A DNA stretch of 55,613 nucleotides from Symploca sp. SIO1C2 (GCA_010672925.1 JAAHFP010000009.1:1-55613); one strand, 5' to 3'; numbered from the stretch's first letter, positions 37,202-46,075 are shown. The notes: generated by a model not told the origin, from the sequence alone. A program made the numbers and translations.

Positions 37202-38743
37202 ATGAGCAGTAATCCTCCAGTAAAAATTCTGTTTCTAGCAGCTGATCCGAGTGATGCTGCTCGGTTACGTTTACAGCAAGAGTACCGAGATATTGAAGAA
37301 AAGCTTAAGTTGTCTGAACAACGAGGATTTTTGTTGGAGCTACGATTAGCAGTTCGTACAAAAGACATTATTCAGATATTACTGGATACTAAACCACAAA
37401 TTGTGCATTTTTCTGGGCATGGTCAACAATCTGGTAATCTTTGCTTTGAAGATGAAATAGGCAAAAGCAAGCCCGTAGAGCCTGAGGCTTTGGCATCGTT
37501 GTTTGAATTACTAGCGGATCAAGTTAACTGTGTTATCCTCAATGCTTGTTATTCCGAGAAACAGGCACGCGAGATTGTTAAGCATATCCCATTTGTAATT
37601 GGTATGAGCCAATCCATCAGTGATCCGGCAGCAATTGCCTTCGCTGATGATTTTTATACAGCTTTGGCAGCCAACAAATCGGTTGAAGAAGCTTATAAAT
37701 TTGGTCGTGTGAGGATCCGACTTGAAGGTTTTCCAGAGCATCTCACACCGGTTTTGCTCACAAAAAAAAAAGTAACTAATGCTCCTCAAGGGGATGCTCC
37801 TAATGAAGAGATAGAGAATCAACTGCAAGGAATCAGCCATGATGCCAACCAAGCTAGAAATGCTCAAAACCTCAATCAGCTTGAAGATGCTAAGCAATTG
37901 TGGACGCAAGTATTATCTAAAGCTTCTGCATTACGTATAGAATCTTCTGCATTCGTTACCGAAGCTGAAAAATCCTTACAAGAGATTGCTAAATTACAGA
38001 CAGAGCGCTCTAATAAACAATATAGCTTTTCTCATCAAGATCTGAATTGTGCAAATAGATTAGATTCAATATATTCTGGGCTTAGAGCCGAAGCTAATGG
38101 TACAAAAAAGCAGAAGGCAACCTCTCTTTGGGGAAACACAAGAAGAGAAGGCAAAAGCCAGAAGCCTGTAAAGCGACGTTTAGCAAGATTAGGGTGGGTG
38201 GTTGCAGGAATTTGTTCTACTGTTGTTGCTCTTAATACCCTTGACTTAAGTGAACTAAGCGTCTTTGATAATCTTCAAGATAAGGAAAGCGTCTCTGATA
38301 ATCCTAAAAATGGGGAAAGCATCCCTGAAAGTCCTAAAAATGAGGAAAGCGTCCCTGATAATCCTCAAAAAACAGCAATTAATTTTGTATGTACAACAAT
38401 CAACGATACACCAGTGACGCTTGCCAAATCTGATAAATGGGGAGGTGACACAAGGCAATTTATTCGCTGGGTTAGTGATTATGGTAATTCTGCTGGTTAT
38501 ACACCAGCATTGCGCTGTCAGGAGGTTACCGCGAAATTAAATAAATATTTTGCTGGAGGCGGGCGTTACATCACTTACGGAGTTAAGAATCAACAAAAAG
38601 TAATCTGTCTCACGGATAAGAAGGGTAACGGTTGTATTGAGGATCTTTTTACACTAAGACCTGATGAAGATTCCAAGGCAGCTTTGGAAGACTTATTTTC
38701 ACTTAATGCTCAGAACTTTGCGGGTCGTCCACTTCGTATGTAG
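37202..38743 (+). CDS. CHAT-domain caspase-like protein fused to a COP23 domain through a membrane helix
   Basis: 513 residues. The N-terminal CHAT protease domain (about 5-190) has the catalytic pair His73 (HFSGHGQ) and Cys116 (LNACYSE). A helical region follows (about 200-270). Residues about 329-346 form one hydrophobic helix (GWVVAGICSTVVALNTL) after the basic stretch KPVKRRLARL, so the N-terminus should be cytoplasmic. Four 10-residue repeats (about 353-389; SVSDNPKNGE type) form a spacer. The C-terminus (392-513) resembles COP23, a circadian-oscillating Cyanothece protein: FVCTTINDTPVTL, FIRWVSDYG, GYTPALRCQEV, YITYGVKNQQKVICL, with Cys397, 439, 469 and 478. A protease linked through the membrane to a sensor is inferred. 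Confidence 0.85.
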   Translation: MSSNPPVKILFLAADPSDAARLRLQQEYRDIEEKLKLSEQRGFLLELRLAVRTKDIIQILLDTKPQIVHFSGHGQQSGNLCFEDEIGKSKPVEPEALASLFELLADQVNCVILNACYSEKQAREIVKHIPFVIGMSQSISDPAAIAFADDFYTALAANKSVEEAYKFGRVRIRLEGFPEHLTPVLLTKKKVTNAPQGDAPNEEIENQLQGISHDANQARNAQNLNQLEDAKQLWTQVLSKASALRIESSAFVTEAEKSLQEIAKLQTERSNKQYSFSHQDLNCANRLDSIYSGLRAEANGTKKQKATSLWGNTRREGKSQKPVKRRLARLGWVVAGICSTVVALNTLDLSELSVFDNLQDKESVSDNPKNGESIPESPKNEESVPDNPQKTAINFVCTTINDTPVTLAKSDKWGGDTRQFIRWVSDYGNSAGYTPALRCQEVTAKLNKYFAGGGRYITYGVKNQQKVICLTDKKGNGCIEDLFTLRPDEDSKAALEDLFSLNAQNFAGRPLRM

Positions 38744-39185
38744 AATCGTGAGCAGAAAATAGATACTGAAGCAAATTAGGTGCACAAATAGCTAGCAAGA
38801 TGTTTGTGCTACGCACACGCTACGCGAACGCACTACATAAGTTACACTCGTAAGCGATCGCATAACCAAATCTACTGGCATGACACACCTAAAATGGTGA
38901 AATAAATGTAGGTTGGGTCGAGGCAACGAGACCCAACACAGTCCCCGAAGAGAGTTGGATCACTATTCCAATAATAAGTATGTATTAGCTTTACCGGTAA
39001 TAATCTTGCTCAGAATCACCCGGTTTAGTCCTATGATTATAGTGCCTTCCCGTAGCGTGCGCGTTACACAGAGCGTCTCAACCGCGCTGAGGTAAAAAGC
39101 GAACAAGGGATTTAGCGATCGCGACTATACATTTTAAATATACCTCAGCTGCTACAGCTGCAAGACCAAGAAGATTCCCACAGCA
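38744..39185. repeat. Spacer with palindromic fragments
   Basis: GTGCTACGCACACGCTACGC (about 38808-38830), one end of family F at about 38878-38900 (GACACACCTAAAATGGTGAA) and a GTTGGGTCGAGG-CAACGAGACCCAAC palindrome at 38912-38937. No gene seen. Confidence 0.55.
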
Positions 39186-40301
39186 ATGCTCAAACGAATA
39201 TATATCGATAATTTTCGCTGCCTAGTAAATTTTGAACTTAATGTTGACTCAATTAATCTGTTTCTGGGAGCCAATGGCACAGGAAAATCGACGGTTTTTG
39301 AAGTTCTACAAAAGCTACAAGCATTTATTGGTGGTGATGGCAAGGTAGAGAAAATTTTCAAATCTGTAGATTGCACTCGATGGCAAACCTCACAAGTTCA
39401 GCGTTTCGAGTTAGAGATTCTAGGTAATGGGGGTTGCTACAAATATGAATTGGCTGTTGGTCACAATCAAGATCAATGTCGTGTTGAGTATGAGCGTCTT
39501 TGGTTTGACCGCCAGCCTTTACTAAAATTTGAGTTAGGCGAGGTTCAACTTTATCGAGATGATCATTCAACAGGATCACAATATTCTTTTGACTGGTCAC
39601 AGTCTATGATACCTTCATTGATGCCCAGAAGTGATAACAGTAAATTAACTTGGTTTAGAGAACGAATGGCACGATTAATTATTGTGCAAATTATGCCTCA
39701 CTTAATGGTTAACGAGAGTTATCAGGAAGAAAATCATTTATCCAGTAAAATGGAAAATTATGTTTCTTGGTATCGCTATCTCTCTCAAGACCAAGGCAAG
39801 ATCGCTGAATTAGGAACTATTTTAAGAGATGTGCTAGATGGTTTTACTAGCTTTAAATTTGAGCGAGTAAGTGAGCAAAGTTGGGTACTAAAACTTAGAT
39901 TGGCAACAGACACCAACGGTAGTATCATTGAATATCGTCTAGGGGAACTGTCGGATGGACAGAAAACCTTAATTGCTTTATACACCCTGATTCAGGGTAC
40001 TAAATCTGAAGACTATACTTTGTGCATTGACGAACCGGAAAACTTTTTAGCCTTGCCAGAAATTCAACCCTGGCTTATTCAGCTTTATGATCTTTGTCAG
40101 GAAGGTAAACTACAATCACTATTGATTTCTCACCATCCTGAGTTGATCAATTACCTGTTAGCATCACCGATAGGCTATTGGTTTGAGCGTCAAAGTAATA
40201 CTCCTGTTAGAACAAAACTAATTAGCACTGATATCGCTGAAAATTCTGGCATTCCGGTTTCAGAACTCATTGCACGGGGATGGTTAAATGAGTCAGCGTA
40301 G
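39186..40301 (+). CDS. AAA ATPase (AAA_21, SMC/ABC-like) of a two-gene module
   Basis: 371 residues. Walker A GANGTGKST (28-36) follows the family opening IYIDNFRCLVNFELNV. The C-terminal half has the ABC-type signature LSDGQKTL (255-262), Walker B LCIDEPENFLAL (279-290) and a His switch in LLISHHPEL (313-320). Such ATPases form dimers around a long insert (here about 60-220) and are the sensor subunits of several defence systems (OLD, PARIS AriA, AbiL, Septu). The gene overlaps the next one by 14 bp, which argues for a joint complex. The start ATG at 39186 follows CCACAGCA with no strong ribosome site. Confidence 0.85.
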   Translation: MLKRIYIDNFRCLVNFELNVDSINLFLGANGTGKSTVFEVLQKLQAFIGGDGKVEKIFKSVDCTRWQTSQVQRFELEILGNGGCYKYELAVGHNQDQCRVEYERLWFDRQPLLKFELGEVQLYRDDHSTGSQYSFDWSQSMIPSLMPRSDNSKLTWFRERMARLIIVQIMPHLMVNESYQEENHLSSKMENYVSWYRYLSQDQGKIAELGTILRDVLDGFTSFKFERVSEQSWVLKLRLATDTNGSIIEYRLGELSDGQKTLIALYTLIQGTKSEDYTLCIDEPENFLALPEIQPWLIQLYDLCQEGKLQSLLISHHPELINYLLASPIGYWFERQSNTPVRTKLISTDIAENSGIPVSELIARGWLNESA

Positions 40302-40839
40302 AGTTCAGATTGTTATTCTTTGTGAAGATCGGCAGCAAGAAGTTTTTGCCCGTCATTTTCTCAAAAAGCGAGGTTTTAAAGGTCTATTCCGACCTAAAAT
40401 TTGTCCTCCTGGCAGCCAATCTGGAGAACAGTATGTACGCACTCAGTATTTGCGAGAAGTAAAAGCATACCGCCAGAATAGATATCGTGTTTCGATTGGA
40501 TTAGTTGTGTTAATTGATGCAGATAAGCTATCATTACAAGATAGGCTAAATCAATTAGCTGACATCCTTAGGGAAGATTCCCAGCCAAGTCGTCAACCAG
40601 ATGAAGCGATTGCTGTATTTGCCCCCAAACGTAATATTGAAACTTGGATACACTACTTACAGGGAGAACCCGTTAACGAGATACAAGAATATGCAAAATT
40701 TGACAAGGATGAGGCTTCTTGCAAACCTTATGTAGAAAATTTAGCAGAGCAATGTCGTTCACAGAGCTTACCAGAAGATGCACCAGAATCGCTTCAGGCA
40801 GCTTGTGGAGAATTACAAAGGCTATTGCCACTTTTATAA
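40288..40839 (+). CDS. Toprim-like partner of the AAA ATPase (DUF4276/DUF4435-like)
   Basis: 183 residues. The layout fits a small Toprim-like nuclease: VQIVILCE13DRQQE18VFARHF at the N-terminus, a hydrophobic strand ending VVLID77AD79KLS (the DxD), then APKRNIETWIHYLQG (112-126), a segment also typical of Toprim-like partners of defence ATPases. These acidic residues would bind Mg2+. I do not recognise the exact family. Its ATG lies inside the upstream gene. Together the pair resembles, without matching for certain, PARIS, AbiL or AAA-DUF4276 defence modules. Function inferred, not shown. Confidence 0.72.
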   Translation: MSQRRVQIVILCEDRQQEVFARHFLKKRGFKGLFRPKICPPGSQSGEQYVRTQYLREVKAYRQNRYRVSIGLVVLIDADKLSLQDRLNQLADILREDSQPSRQPDEAIAVFAPKRNIETWIHYLQGEPVNEIQEYAKFDKDEASCKPYVENLAEQCRSQSLPEDAPESLQAACGELQRLLPLL

Positions 40840-40933
40840 AATTAAAGCGTTTCTAGAGGAAAGCATGACAGGCAAGATCGCAATATCTCACTTTCCAATT
40901 AAACTTAAAGCATGAACATAAAAATATACGCAT

Positions 40934-40957
40934 GACAGGCAGGATGCCTGTTCCACA
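40934..40957. repeat. Single GACAGGCAGGATGCCTG palindrome
   Basis: Stand-alone copy of the palindrome arrayed at 21830-21942. A partial copy precedes it at 40867. Confidence 0.75.
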
Positions 40958-40967
40958 AGAAGATTAC

Positions 40968-42221
40968 TCATTTAATTTGTTGAATAACCTTGATCACTTC
41001 CCCAATTCCATCCTCAGATCTAATTGTCTCCCCTAATTGTGCTGCTTGTTGCCGCATTGATTGATCTGCGATCGCTTTTTGAATCCCATGGGCTAGCCGA
41101 TTTACCGTCAACTGCTTTTTCGGAATTGGTTGAGGACTTACTCCCAATTTTGCCACGCGATCGCCCCAAAATGGTTGATCGACAAAGAAGGGAATAGCAA
41201 TTGAAGGAATACCAGACTTCAGTGCTGCTGCTGTTGTGCCAGCCCCACCATGATGGACAATAGCTTTCATCCTAGGAAACAACCAGTCATGGGGAATAGA
41301 CTCTAACTTAAAAACCTGCTCCGGTAAGTCTACATTACTAATACCTCCCCATCCTGTCAGAAGAATGCCCCGTTGCTTAGTTTTTTCCAAAGCTTTAAGA
41401 GCAATTGTGGTTATTTGTTCAGGGTTACGGCTTGCCATCGAGCCAAAGCCAATATAAATTGGAGGTTCACCTGATTCGAGAAAGTCTAGGAGTTTTGGTG
41501 GAGGTACAAAATCATCAGGACTATCCAAAAACCAGTACCCAGTTACATGGCACGATTCGTTCCAATCCTGGGGAGTAGGCACTACAGAGGGACTGTAACC
41601 GAAAAGTTTCGGAAGCTGATGCCATTCATCCATCGCAAAGAAACTCTTAGTGCAGGGTGCTTGCCCCATTGTCTCCACATGCCAGCGATTGATCGATTCC
41701 CGAAACAATTGCCAAAACAATTCACAGATCAAGATATAACTACGTCGGTTTACCCATCCACCTAACCTTAGCCAGCGGGGAAGTATGGGATTGGGAAAAC
41801 TCCCCGTGGGATAAATAGGCTGTAGTGCGGTGAAAAAGAAAGGAAGATTCAGCTGTTGGGCAATATAGTAGCCCCAAAATGCCGTGCCACCACCAATCAC
41901 TAATTCTGCATCCTGACAAGCTAGCCAAGATTCTTGCATACTTTGCCTCATGACCGGTTCTAAAACTTTACCTAACCGTTTCAGAGCTGTAAAGGGATTT
42001 CCCCCTGCTTCAGTCATCTGTTGGCCGGATTCACCCTGGGAAATAGATTGAATATCACCTCCAACAGAGAAAAAATCTAGCCCGTAGCGAAGAGTGAGAT
42101 CTTTAAAAGTATCGTGAGTTGCTAATCGGACAGTATAACCTGCTTGTTGTAGTCCCACCCCAAGAGCCAGATAGGGCTGCACATCGCCACGAGAGCCAAC
42201 GGTAATAATCGTAATTTTCAT
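40968..42221 (-). CDS. UGT/GT1-type glycosyltransferase
   Basis: 417 residues. The N-terminus MKITIITVGSRGDVQPYLAL is the acceptor-side Rossmann domain, typical of the sterol-glucosyltransferase and macrolide-glycosyltransferase branch. The donor-side domain holds PPIYIGFGSMASRNPEQIT (about 254-272), VFKLESIPHDWLFPRMKAIV, HHGGAGTTAAALKSGIPSIA and PFFVDQPFWGDRV, the nucleotide-sugar site. Cyanobacterial homologues are thought to glycosylate lipids, carotenoids or secondary metabolites; the acceptor is not predictable here. Start ATG at 42221. It is an independent transcription unit. Confidence 0.92.
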   Translation of the reverse strand: MKITIITVGSRGDVQPYLALGVGLQQAGYTVRLATHDTFKDLTLRYGLDFFSVGGDIQSISQGESGQQMTEAGGNPFTALKRLGKVLEPVMRQSMQESWLACQDAELVIGGGTAFWGYYIAQQLNLPFFFTALQPIYPTGSFPNPILPRWLRLGGWVNRRSYILICELFWQLFRESINRWHVETMGQAPCTKSFFAMDEWHQLPKLFGYSPSVVPTPQDWNESCHVTGYWFLDSPDDFVPPPKLLDFLESGEPPIYIGFGSMASRNPEQITTIALKALEKTKQRGILLTGWGGISNVDLPEQVFKLESIPHDWLFPRMKAIVHHGGAGTTAAALKSGIPSIAIPFFVDQPFWGDRVAKLGVSPQPIPKKQLTVNRLAHGIQKAIADQSMRQQAAQLGETIRSEDGIGEVIKVIQQIK

Positions 42222-42280
42222 CTTTACCTCAACCCAACACTTATTTCAAGCACTGAAGTGAAGAGCCACACAAGCAATTC

Positions 42281-42511
42281 TCAAGTACTTGCATGAGGCA
42301 TTGCTTCAATAAGTGCCCGAAGCATCTTATTTACTGCCTCCGGTGTGGAGAAAACCTCGGCAACGTCCTTATCTAAAACTACAACTGTTAGTTCTGGCTT
42401 GCCACTGCGATGGGCAAATCGATTGGGTTTTGCCTTTTTATAATCAAACTGGTACTCCGGCAAAAGCTCATCTTCAGAGCCTGATGGTTGCTCAAAAGGC
42501 GTTTTGTTCAT
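42281..42511 (-). CDS. Solo antitoxin-like protein, 76 aa
   Basis: The open frame extends further upstream (to 42586), but the ATG at 42511 has GGGAGAAG seven bases before it and gives the family start MNKTPFEQP. The body is EYQFDYKKAKPNRFAHRSGK, then LTVVVLDKDVAEVFSTPEAV and NKMLRALIEAMP. This is a frequent cyanobacterial pattern of a short DNA-binding-like antitoxin (the D-Y-x-K-A-K-P-N-R-F signature), usually next to a toxin. None is adjacent here. Confidence 0.75.
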   Translation of the reverse strand: MNKTPFEQPSGSEDELLPEYQFDYKKAKPNRFAHRSGKPELTVVVLDKDVAEVFSTPEAVNKMLRALIEAMPHAST

Positions 42512-42692
42512 AATCTTCTCCCTGGATTTCACCAGTGTGAAGTTTAATTGTTTTTTGAGGAAAGCATGACCATTTTTTGAATGCAAAATGCAAAATTATC
42601 TTTTCCTAATGAATGCATTGATTAATTTTGGGTACAAACCCCCACTAATTGTCTTTAATTTTGAATTGATAATTTTGAATTTTGAATTGTTT

Positions 42693-42716
42693 TGACAGGC
42701 AGGATGCCTGTTCCAC
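42693..42716. repeat. Single GACAGGCAGGATGCCTG palindrome
   Basis: Another stand-alone copy of the palindrome, just after the hom stop. The preceding spacer (42600-42690) holds AATTTTGAATT-type units. Confidence 0.75.
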
Positions 42717-42723
42717 AAGTCTG

Positions 42724-44031
42724 CTAAAGTACTCGCAGGATACTGGGAATACTATCAACCGCATCTAAAGTACGCATTTGCTCTAGTGCCTGTCGAAAAT
42801 TTTCTTCACGAACATCATGGGTTACCACAACAATTTCCGCCAAATCTCCTTGGAAACCAGTCTGTACTATAGACTCTAGGCTAACGCCCTGCTTCCCAAA
42901 ACAAGTACCCAAGCTACCGATAACCCCAGGATGATCTTTAGTCAGAAAACGAACATAGAAGCGGGTAACGAGTTCCCCAATGGGAGCGATCGCGCAATAA
43001 TGTTGGTGAGTACAGCTCAATAGGGGGTGCAATCCTTCAGTCTTTCCACCGGTTTTGAGCACTGCAGCAATGTTGACAATATCCGATACTACAGCACTGG
43101 CAGTGGGACCAGCACCAGCACCAGGTCCAAAGAACATGACCTGCCCAATCGGTTCTCCTTCTACTAAAATTGCATTGTAAACACCACTGATACTGGCGAG
43201 GGGATGCTCCGTTGACACAAGGGTGGGATGGACTCTCACCTGTAGCAGATCCTCTTCTGAAGTATCAACTGTTGACTCCCGCTTGGCCACCGCCAGTAGT
43301 TTAATCACAAAACCCAACTTTTCGGCATAGGCAATATCCGCCGCACTCACCTGACGGATCCCTTCACAGTGGATATCTTGGAGCTTAATTCTGCCTCCAA
43401 ATGCCAGGGAAGCCAGAATAGCAATTTTATCAGCCGCATCCAATCCATCAACATCAGCGGTAGGGTCTGCCTCGGCATAACCCAGCTGTTGAGCCTCACT
43501 GAGAATATCAGTAAAAGCACCACCAGTGGCTTGCATCTTGGTCAGGATGTAATTAGTCGTGCCGTTAACAATACCAGTGATACTACTAATTTGATTAACT
43601 CCTAAGGACTCCTTGAGAGGTTGAATTACAGGAATACCCCCTCCCACTGCCGCCTCTAACAAAACATATACTCCTGCTTGGTTAGCTGCAGTAAAGATTT
43701 CATCCCCATACCGGGAAATCACCGCTTTGTTGGCTGTGACAACATGCTTCCCGTGGGCAATTGCTTGTAGAATTAGCGATCGCGCTGGTTCTAGTCCTCC
43801 CAATACTTCAACTACAATGTCAACAGCAGGATCTGTGACAATCCCTTCTACATCAGTTGTCAGCACTTCCGACGGTAGAGAGACGGAGCGAGGTTTATCC
43901 AGGGAGCGCACTCCTACCTTATGAATTTCGATTTCTTGCACCATTGGGTGACGCCCAGTGGGTTGCTGCAAAATTTGCGCCGTCCCAGTACCAACTGTTC
44001 CTAGTCCTAATAAACCTATTTTAAAAGCCAC
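42724..44031 (-). CDS. hom: Homoserine dehydrogenase
   Basis: 435 residues. It reduces aspartate-4-semialdehyde to homoserine for threonine and methionine synthesis. The N-terminal NAD(P) fold GLLGLGTVGTGTAQIL (7-22), the TANKAVISRYGDE segment (about 99-111), the catalytic domain GIVNGTTNYILTKM (about 153-166) with AEADPTADVDGLDAADK (about 186-202), and a C-terminal ACT regulatory domain (about 355-430: RFYVRFLTKDHPGVIGSLGT) are all present. It is unfused to aspartate kinase. Start ATG at 44031. Confidence 0.97.
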   Translation of the reverse strand: MAFKIGLLGLGTVGTGTAQILQQPTGRHPMVQEIEIHKVGVRSLDKPRSVSLPSEVLTTDVEGIVTDPAVDIVVEVLGGLEPARSLILQAIAHGKHVVTANKAVISRYGDEIFTAANQAGVYVLLEAAVGGGIPVIQPLKESLGVNQISSITGIVNGTTNYILTKMQATGGAFTDILSEAQQLGYAEADPTADVDGLDAADKIAILASLAFGGRIKLQDIHCEGIRQVSAADIAYAEKLGFVIKLLAVAKRESTVDTSEEDLLQVRVHPTLVSTEHPLASISGVYNAILVEGEPIGQVMFFGPGAGAGPTASAVVSDIVNIAAVLKTGGKTEGLHPLLSCTHQHYCAIAPIGELVTRFYVRFLTKDHPGVIGSLGTCFGKQGVSLESIVQTGFQGDLAEIVVVTHDVREENFRQALEQMRTLDAVDSIPSILRVL

Positions 44032-44196
44032 TGTGGTTATCCTGAATCCTCAAAGAGTTACAAAATATTGAGCCAAGCTCCATAAGCTGCGGGAGTCTCT
44101 TTATTAAGGTACTATAGATTGTTTGTAAAGAAATCAAATAACAAATAGGAGATATCGCGCACAATAGAGATCAAAGTGCGATCACTTACCTTCATC

Positions 44197-45369
44197 ATGA
44201 GCTACTGCCTTAATCCAAATTGCCGGTCTCCCGAAAATCCTGATGGAACAAACTTTTGCCTCAGTTGTGGGACAAAATTATTGCTCAGGGATCGTTACCG
44301 TGGGATGAAAACCCTAGGGCAAGGTGGCTTTGGCAAAACTTTCCTAGCCGTCGATGAAGATAAGCCTTCCCACCCATACTGCGTGATTAAGCAGTTTTTA
44401 CCCCAAACTCAGGGCAAGAAGACCTTGCAAAAGGCAGCAGAATTGTTCAACCAAGAAGCAGTCAGACTTGATGAGTTAGGTAAACATGCTCAAATTCCTG
44501 AGTTGCTGGCATATTTTTCCCAAGAAGGGCAACAGTATTTAGTGCAAGAGTTTATTGAAGGGAAAAATTTAGCCCAAGAATTGGCAACTAACGGTACTTT
44601 CGATGAAGCACAAATCCGGGTATTACTCCATGATTTACTACCAGTACTGCAATTTGTACATCAGCATCAAGTCATTCACCGGGATATCAAGCCAGATAAT
44701 ATTATTAGCCGTACCCTCAGTAAGTTAGGAACAGGGAATGTAAAAGGGCAACTGGTGTTGGTGGATTTTGGAGCATCGAAACTCGCTACCGGCACTGCTT
44801 TAGCCAGAACCGGAACCGTCATTGGCTCCGCTGGCTTTGCTGCACCAGAACAAGCGATCGGTAGAGCAGTTTTTGCCAGTGACTTGTATAGTCTTGGTGT
44901 CACTTGCATCCATTTGCTGACTCAGATGCATCCCTTTGACTTATTTGATGCTAGTGAGGGGGTTTGGGTCTGGCGGGATGTCTTGAGCCAGCCAGTTAGT
45001 GACGCCCTAGGTATCATTTTAGATAAAATGATTGCCAGTCCCATCAACCAGCGCTATCAATCAGCAGCTGAGGTAATGTCGGATTTACAGGTACAGATGC
45101 CTGCAAGAAAATTAACCGTAAAGCCTCCACAACCACAAGCCAAACCAGCAAGACCGGTTAAACCTCAACCGGTTGCCAGACAATATAGCAGCAAAATTGA
45201 CCAAGAATTAACCGAATTGCGATCGGAATTTCTAGGGACTCCTACTCCTCAAAAACCAAGCCAAAAATCGACAACCGCTTCTTCTGGCAATCGAGCAAAA
45301 TCCCCCAGTCAAATTGATTTGGAGTTGGAGGAAATCAAATCTCAGTTTTTAGGTTCTGATAATGAATAA
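44197..45369 (+). CDS. Ser/Thr protein kinase with zinc ribbon and paired C-terminal motif
   Basis: A GTG at 44176 also opens the frame, but the ATG at 44197 gives the paralogue-matching start MSYCLNPNC (390 residues). Zinc ribbon C4, C9, C21, C24; kinase core LGQGGFGKTF, Lys65, catalytic Asp163 in HRDIKPDNI, Asp190 in LVDFGASK, and APEQ. The tail (about 303-390) is Pro/Lys/Gln-rich and carries the 15-residue motif xIDxELxEx(R/K)SxFLG twice, at 333-347 and 372-386. There is no membrane helix or sensor domain, unlike the GUN4 version at 17060. The repeated tail motif is probably a docking element (inference). Confidence 0.93.
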   Translation: MSYCLNPNCRSPENPDGTNFCLSCGTKLLLRDRYRGMKTLGQGGFGKTFLAVDEDKPSHPYCVIKQFLPQTQGKKTLQKAAELFNQEAVRLDELGKHAQIPELLAYFSQEGQQYLVQEFIEGKNLAQELATNGTFDEAQIRVLLHDLLPVLQFVHQHQVIHRDIKPDNIISRTLSKLGTGNVKGQLVLVDFGASKLATGTALARTGTVIGSAGFAAPEQAIGRAVFASDLYSLGVTCIHLLTQMHPFDLFDASEGVWVWRDVLSQPVSDALGIILDKMIASPINQRYQSAAEVMSDLQVQMPARKLTVKPPQPQAKPARPVKPQPVARQYSSKIDQELTELRSEFLGTPTPQKPSQKSTTASSGNRAKSPSQIDLELEEIKSQFLGSDNE

Positions 45370-45443
45370 TTGAGAATTGGGCTGTGGTTAATGGAACTTC
45401 TTTAATAACCTTATTGTAAAATGGGTGAATGGTGAGTAGTAAG

Positions 45444-45550
45444 TATAGCAAAAGGCAGAGGGCAGAGGGCAGAAGGCAGAAGGGAAGAGGTTGACAGGTA
45501 AAGGTTTGCTGCATAAGGCAATTGTCCTAACCGCCTTGGCGATTGCTATA
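45444..45550. repeat. MITE-like element, family B, copy 1
   Basis: Bounded by TATAGCAA at 45444 and TTGCTATA ending at 45550. Inside are GGCAGAG/GGCAGAA heptamers, TTGACAGGTAAAGGTTT and CAATTGTCCTAACCGCCTTG. The same blocks in reverse order make up 53610-53724. Confidence 0.78.
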
Positions 45551-45556
45551 ATAAAA

Positions 45557-46075
45557 TTATAAGTAAAAGCATTTTTTTATACAGTTTTCTAGAGATATAT
45601 CTCTCCAGTGTAGTGCTGGTGTGTACCGAGCTATGTGCTTCACATTTGTTGTAGCTATAATTGGGGATTTACCTTTGAGACCTAAAATAACAGCTTGTGC
45701 TGCTAGTATTACATCTCCATCAAGGGATTCGCCATGAGCAGTAGACTGTCCTGTTTGTCTTGCCCAAGCCCATAACTCTGCAGCTTTTTGCATAGTTTCT
45801 CTATTGATTGGTAAACATCCGATTTCCTCCCGTAATTCGTTTAGTCTTCTTAATCCATTGGTCTTTTTGGCTCTGATGAGTTCCCTTCTTATTTCGTAGT
45901 CTGATATCTCAGAAGAAACTGTCCGTATTCCTTCTAGCTCAATTTTTGTAAACCATCTTTTACATTCTAAAGCTAATTTTTCACTTTGTGGGTTTGTAAC
46001 TAAACCTAGGATCCCCGTATCAAGGATTATTACTATTTTCTGCAAATAATTTTCTACTTCTGTATTTGTCAACAT
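45557..46075 (-). CDS. PIN-domain ribonuclease toxin (VapC-like)
   Basis: 172 residues. The PIN acidic residues are in place: VIILDTGILG (first Asp), SSEISDYEIRREL (Glu), LDGDVILAAQAV (Asp) and IATTNVKHIARY (Asn/His end). Close cyanobacterial relatives start nearer the IVIILD strand, so the real start may be the in-frame TTG at 46045 rather than the ATG at 46075. It overlaps the upstream partner by 56 bp. Expected action is Mg2+-dependent RNA cleavage, silenced by the partner. Confidence 0.88.
   Translation of the reverse strand: MLTNTEVENYLQKIVIILDTGILGLVTNPQSEKLALECKRWFTKIELEGIRTVSSEISDYEIRRELIRAKKTNGLRRLNELREEIGCLPINRETMQKAAELWAWARQTGQSTAHGESLDGDVILAAQAVILGLKGKSPIIATTNVKHIARYTPALHWRDISLENCIKKCFYL

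Noticed and set aside
44032-44175. Riboswitch or attenuator before hom
   Set aside because: No leader peptide rich in Thr/Met and no conserved aptamer core is visible in the short divergent spacer.
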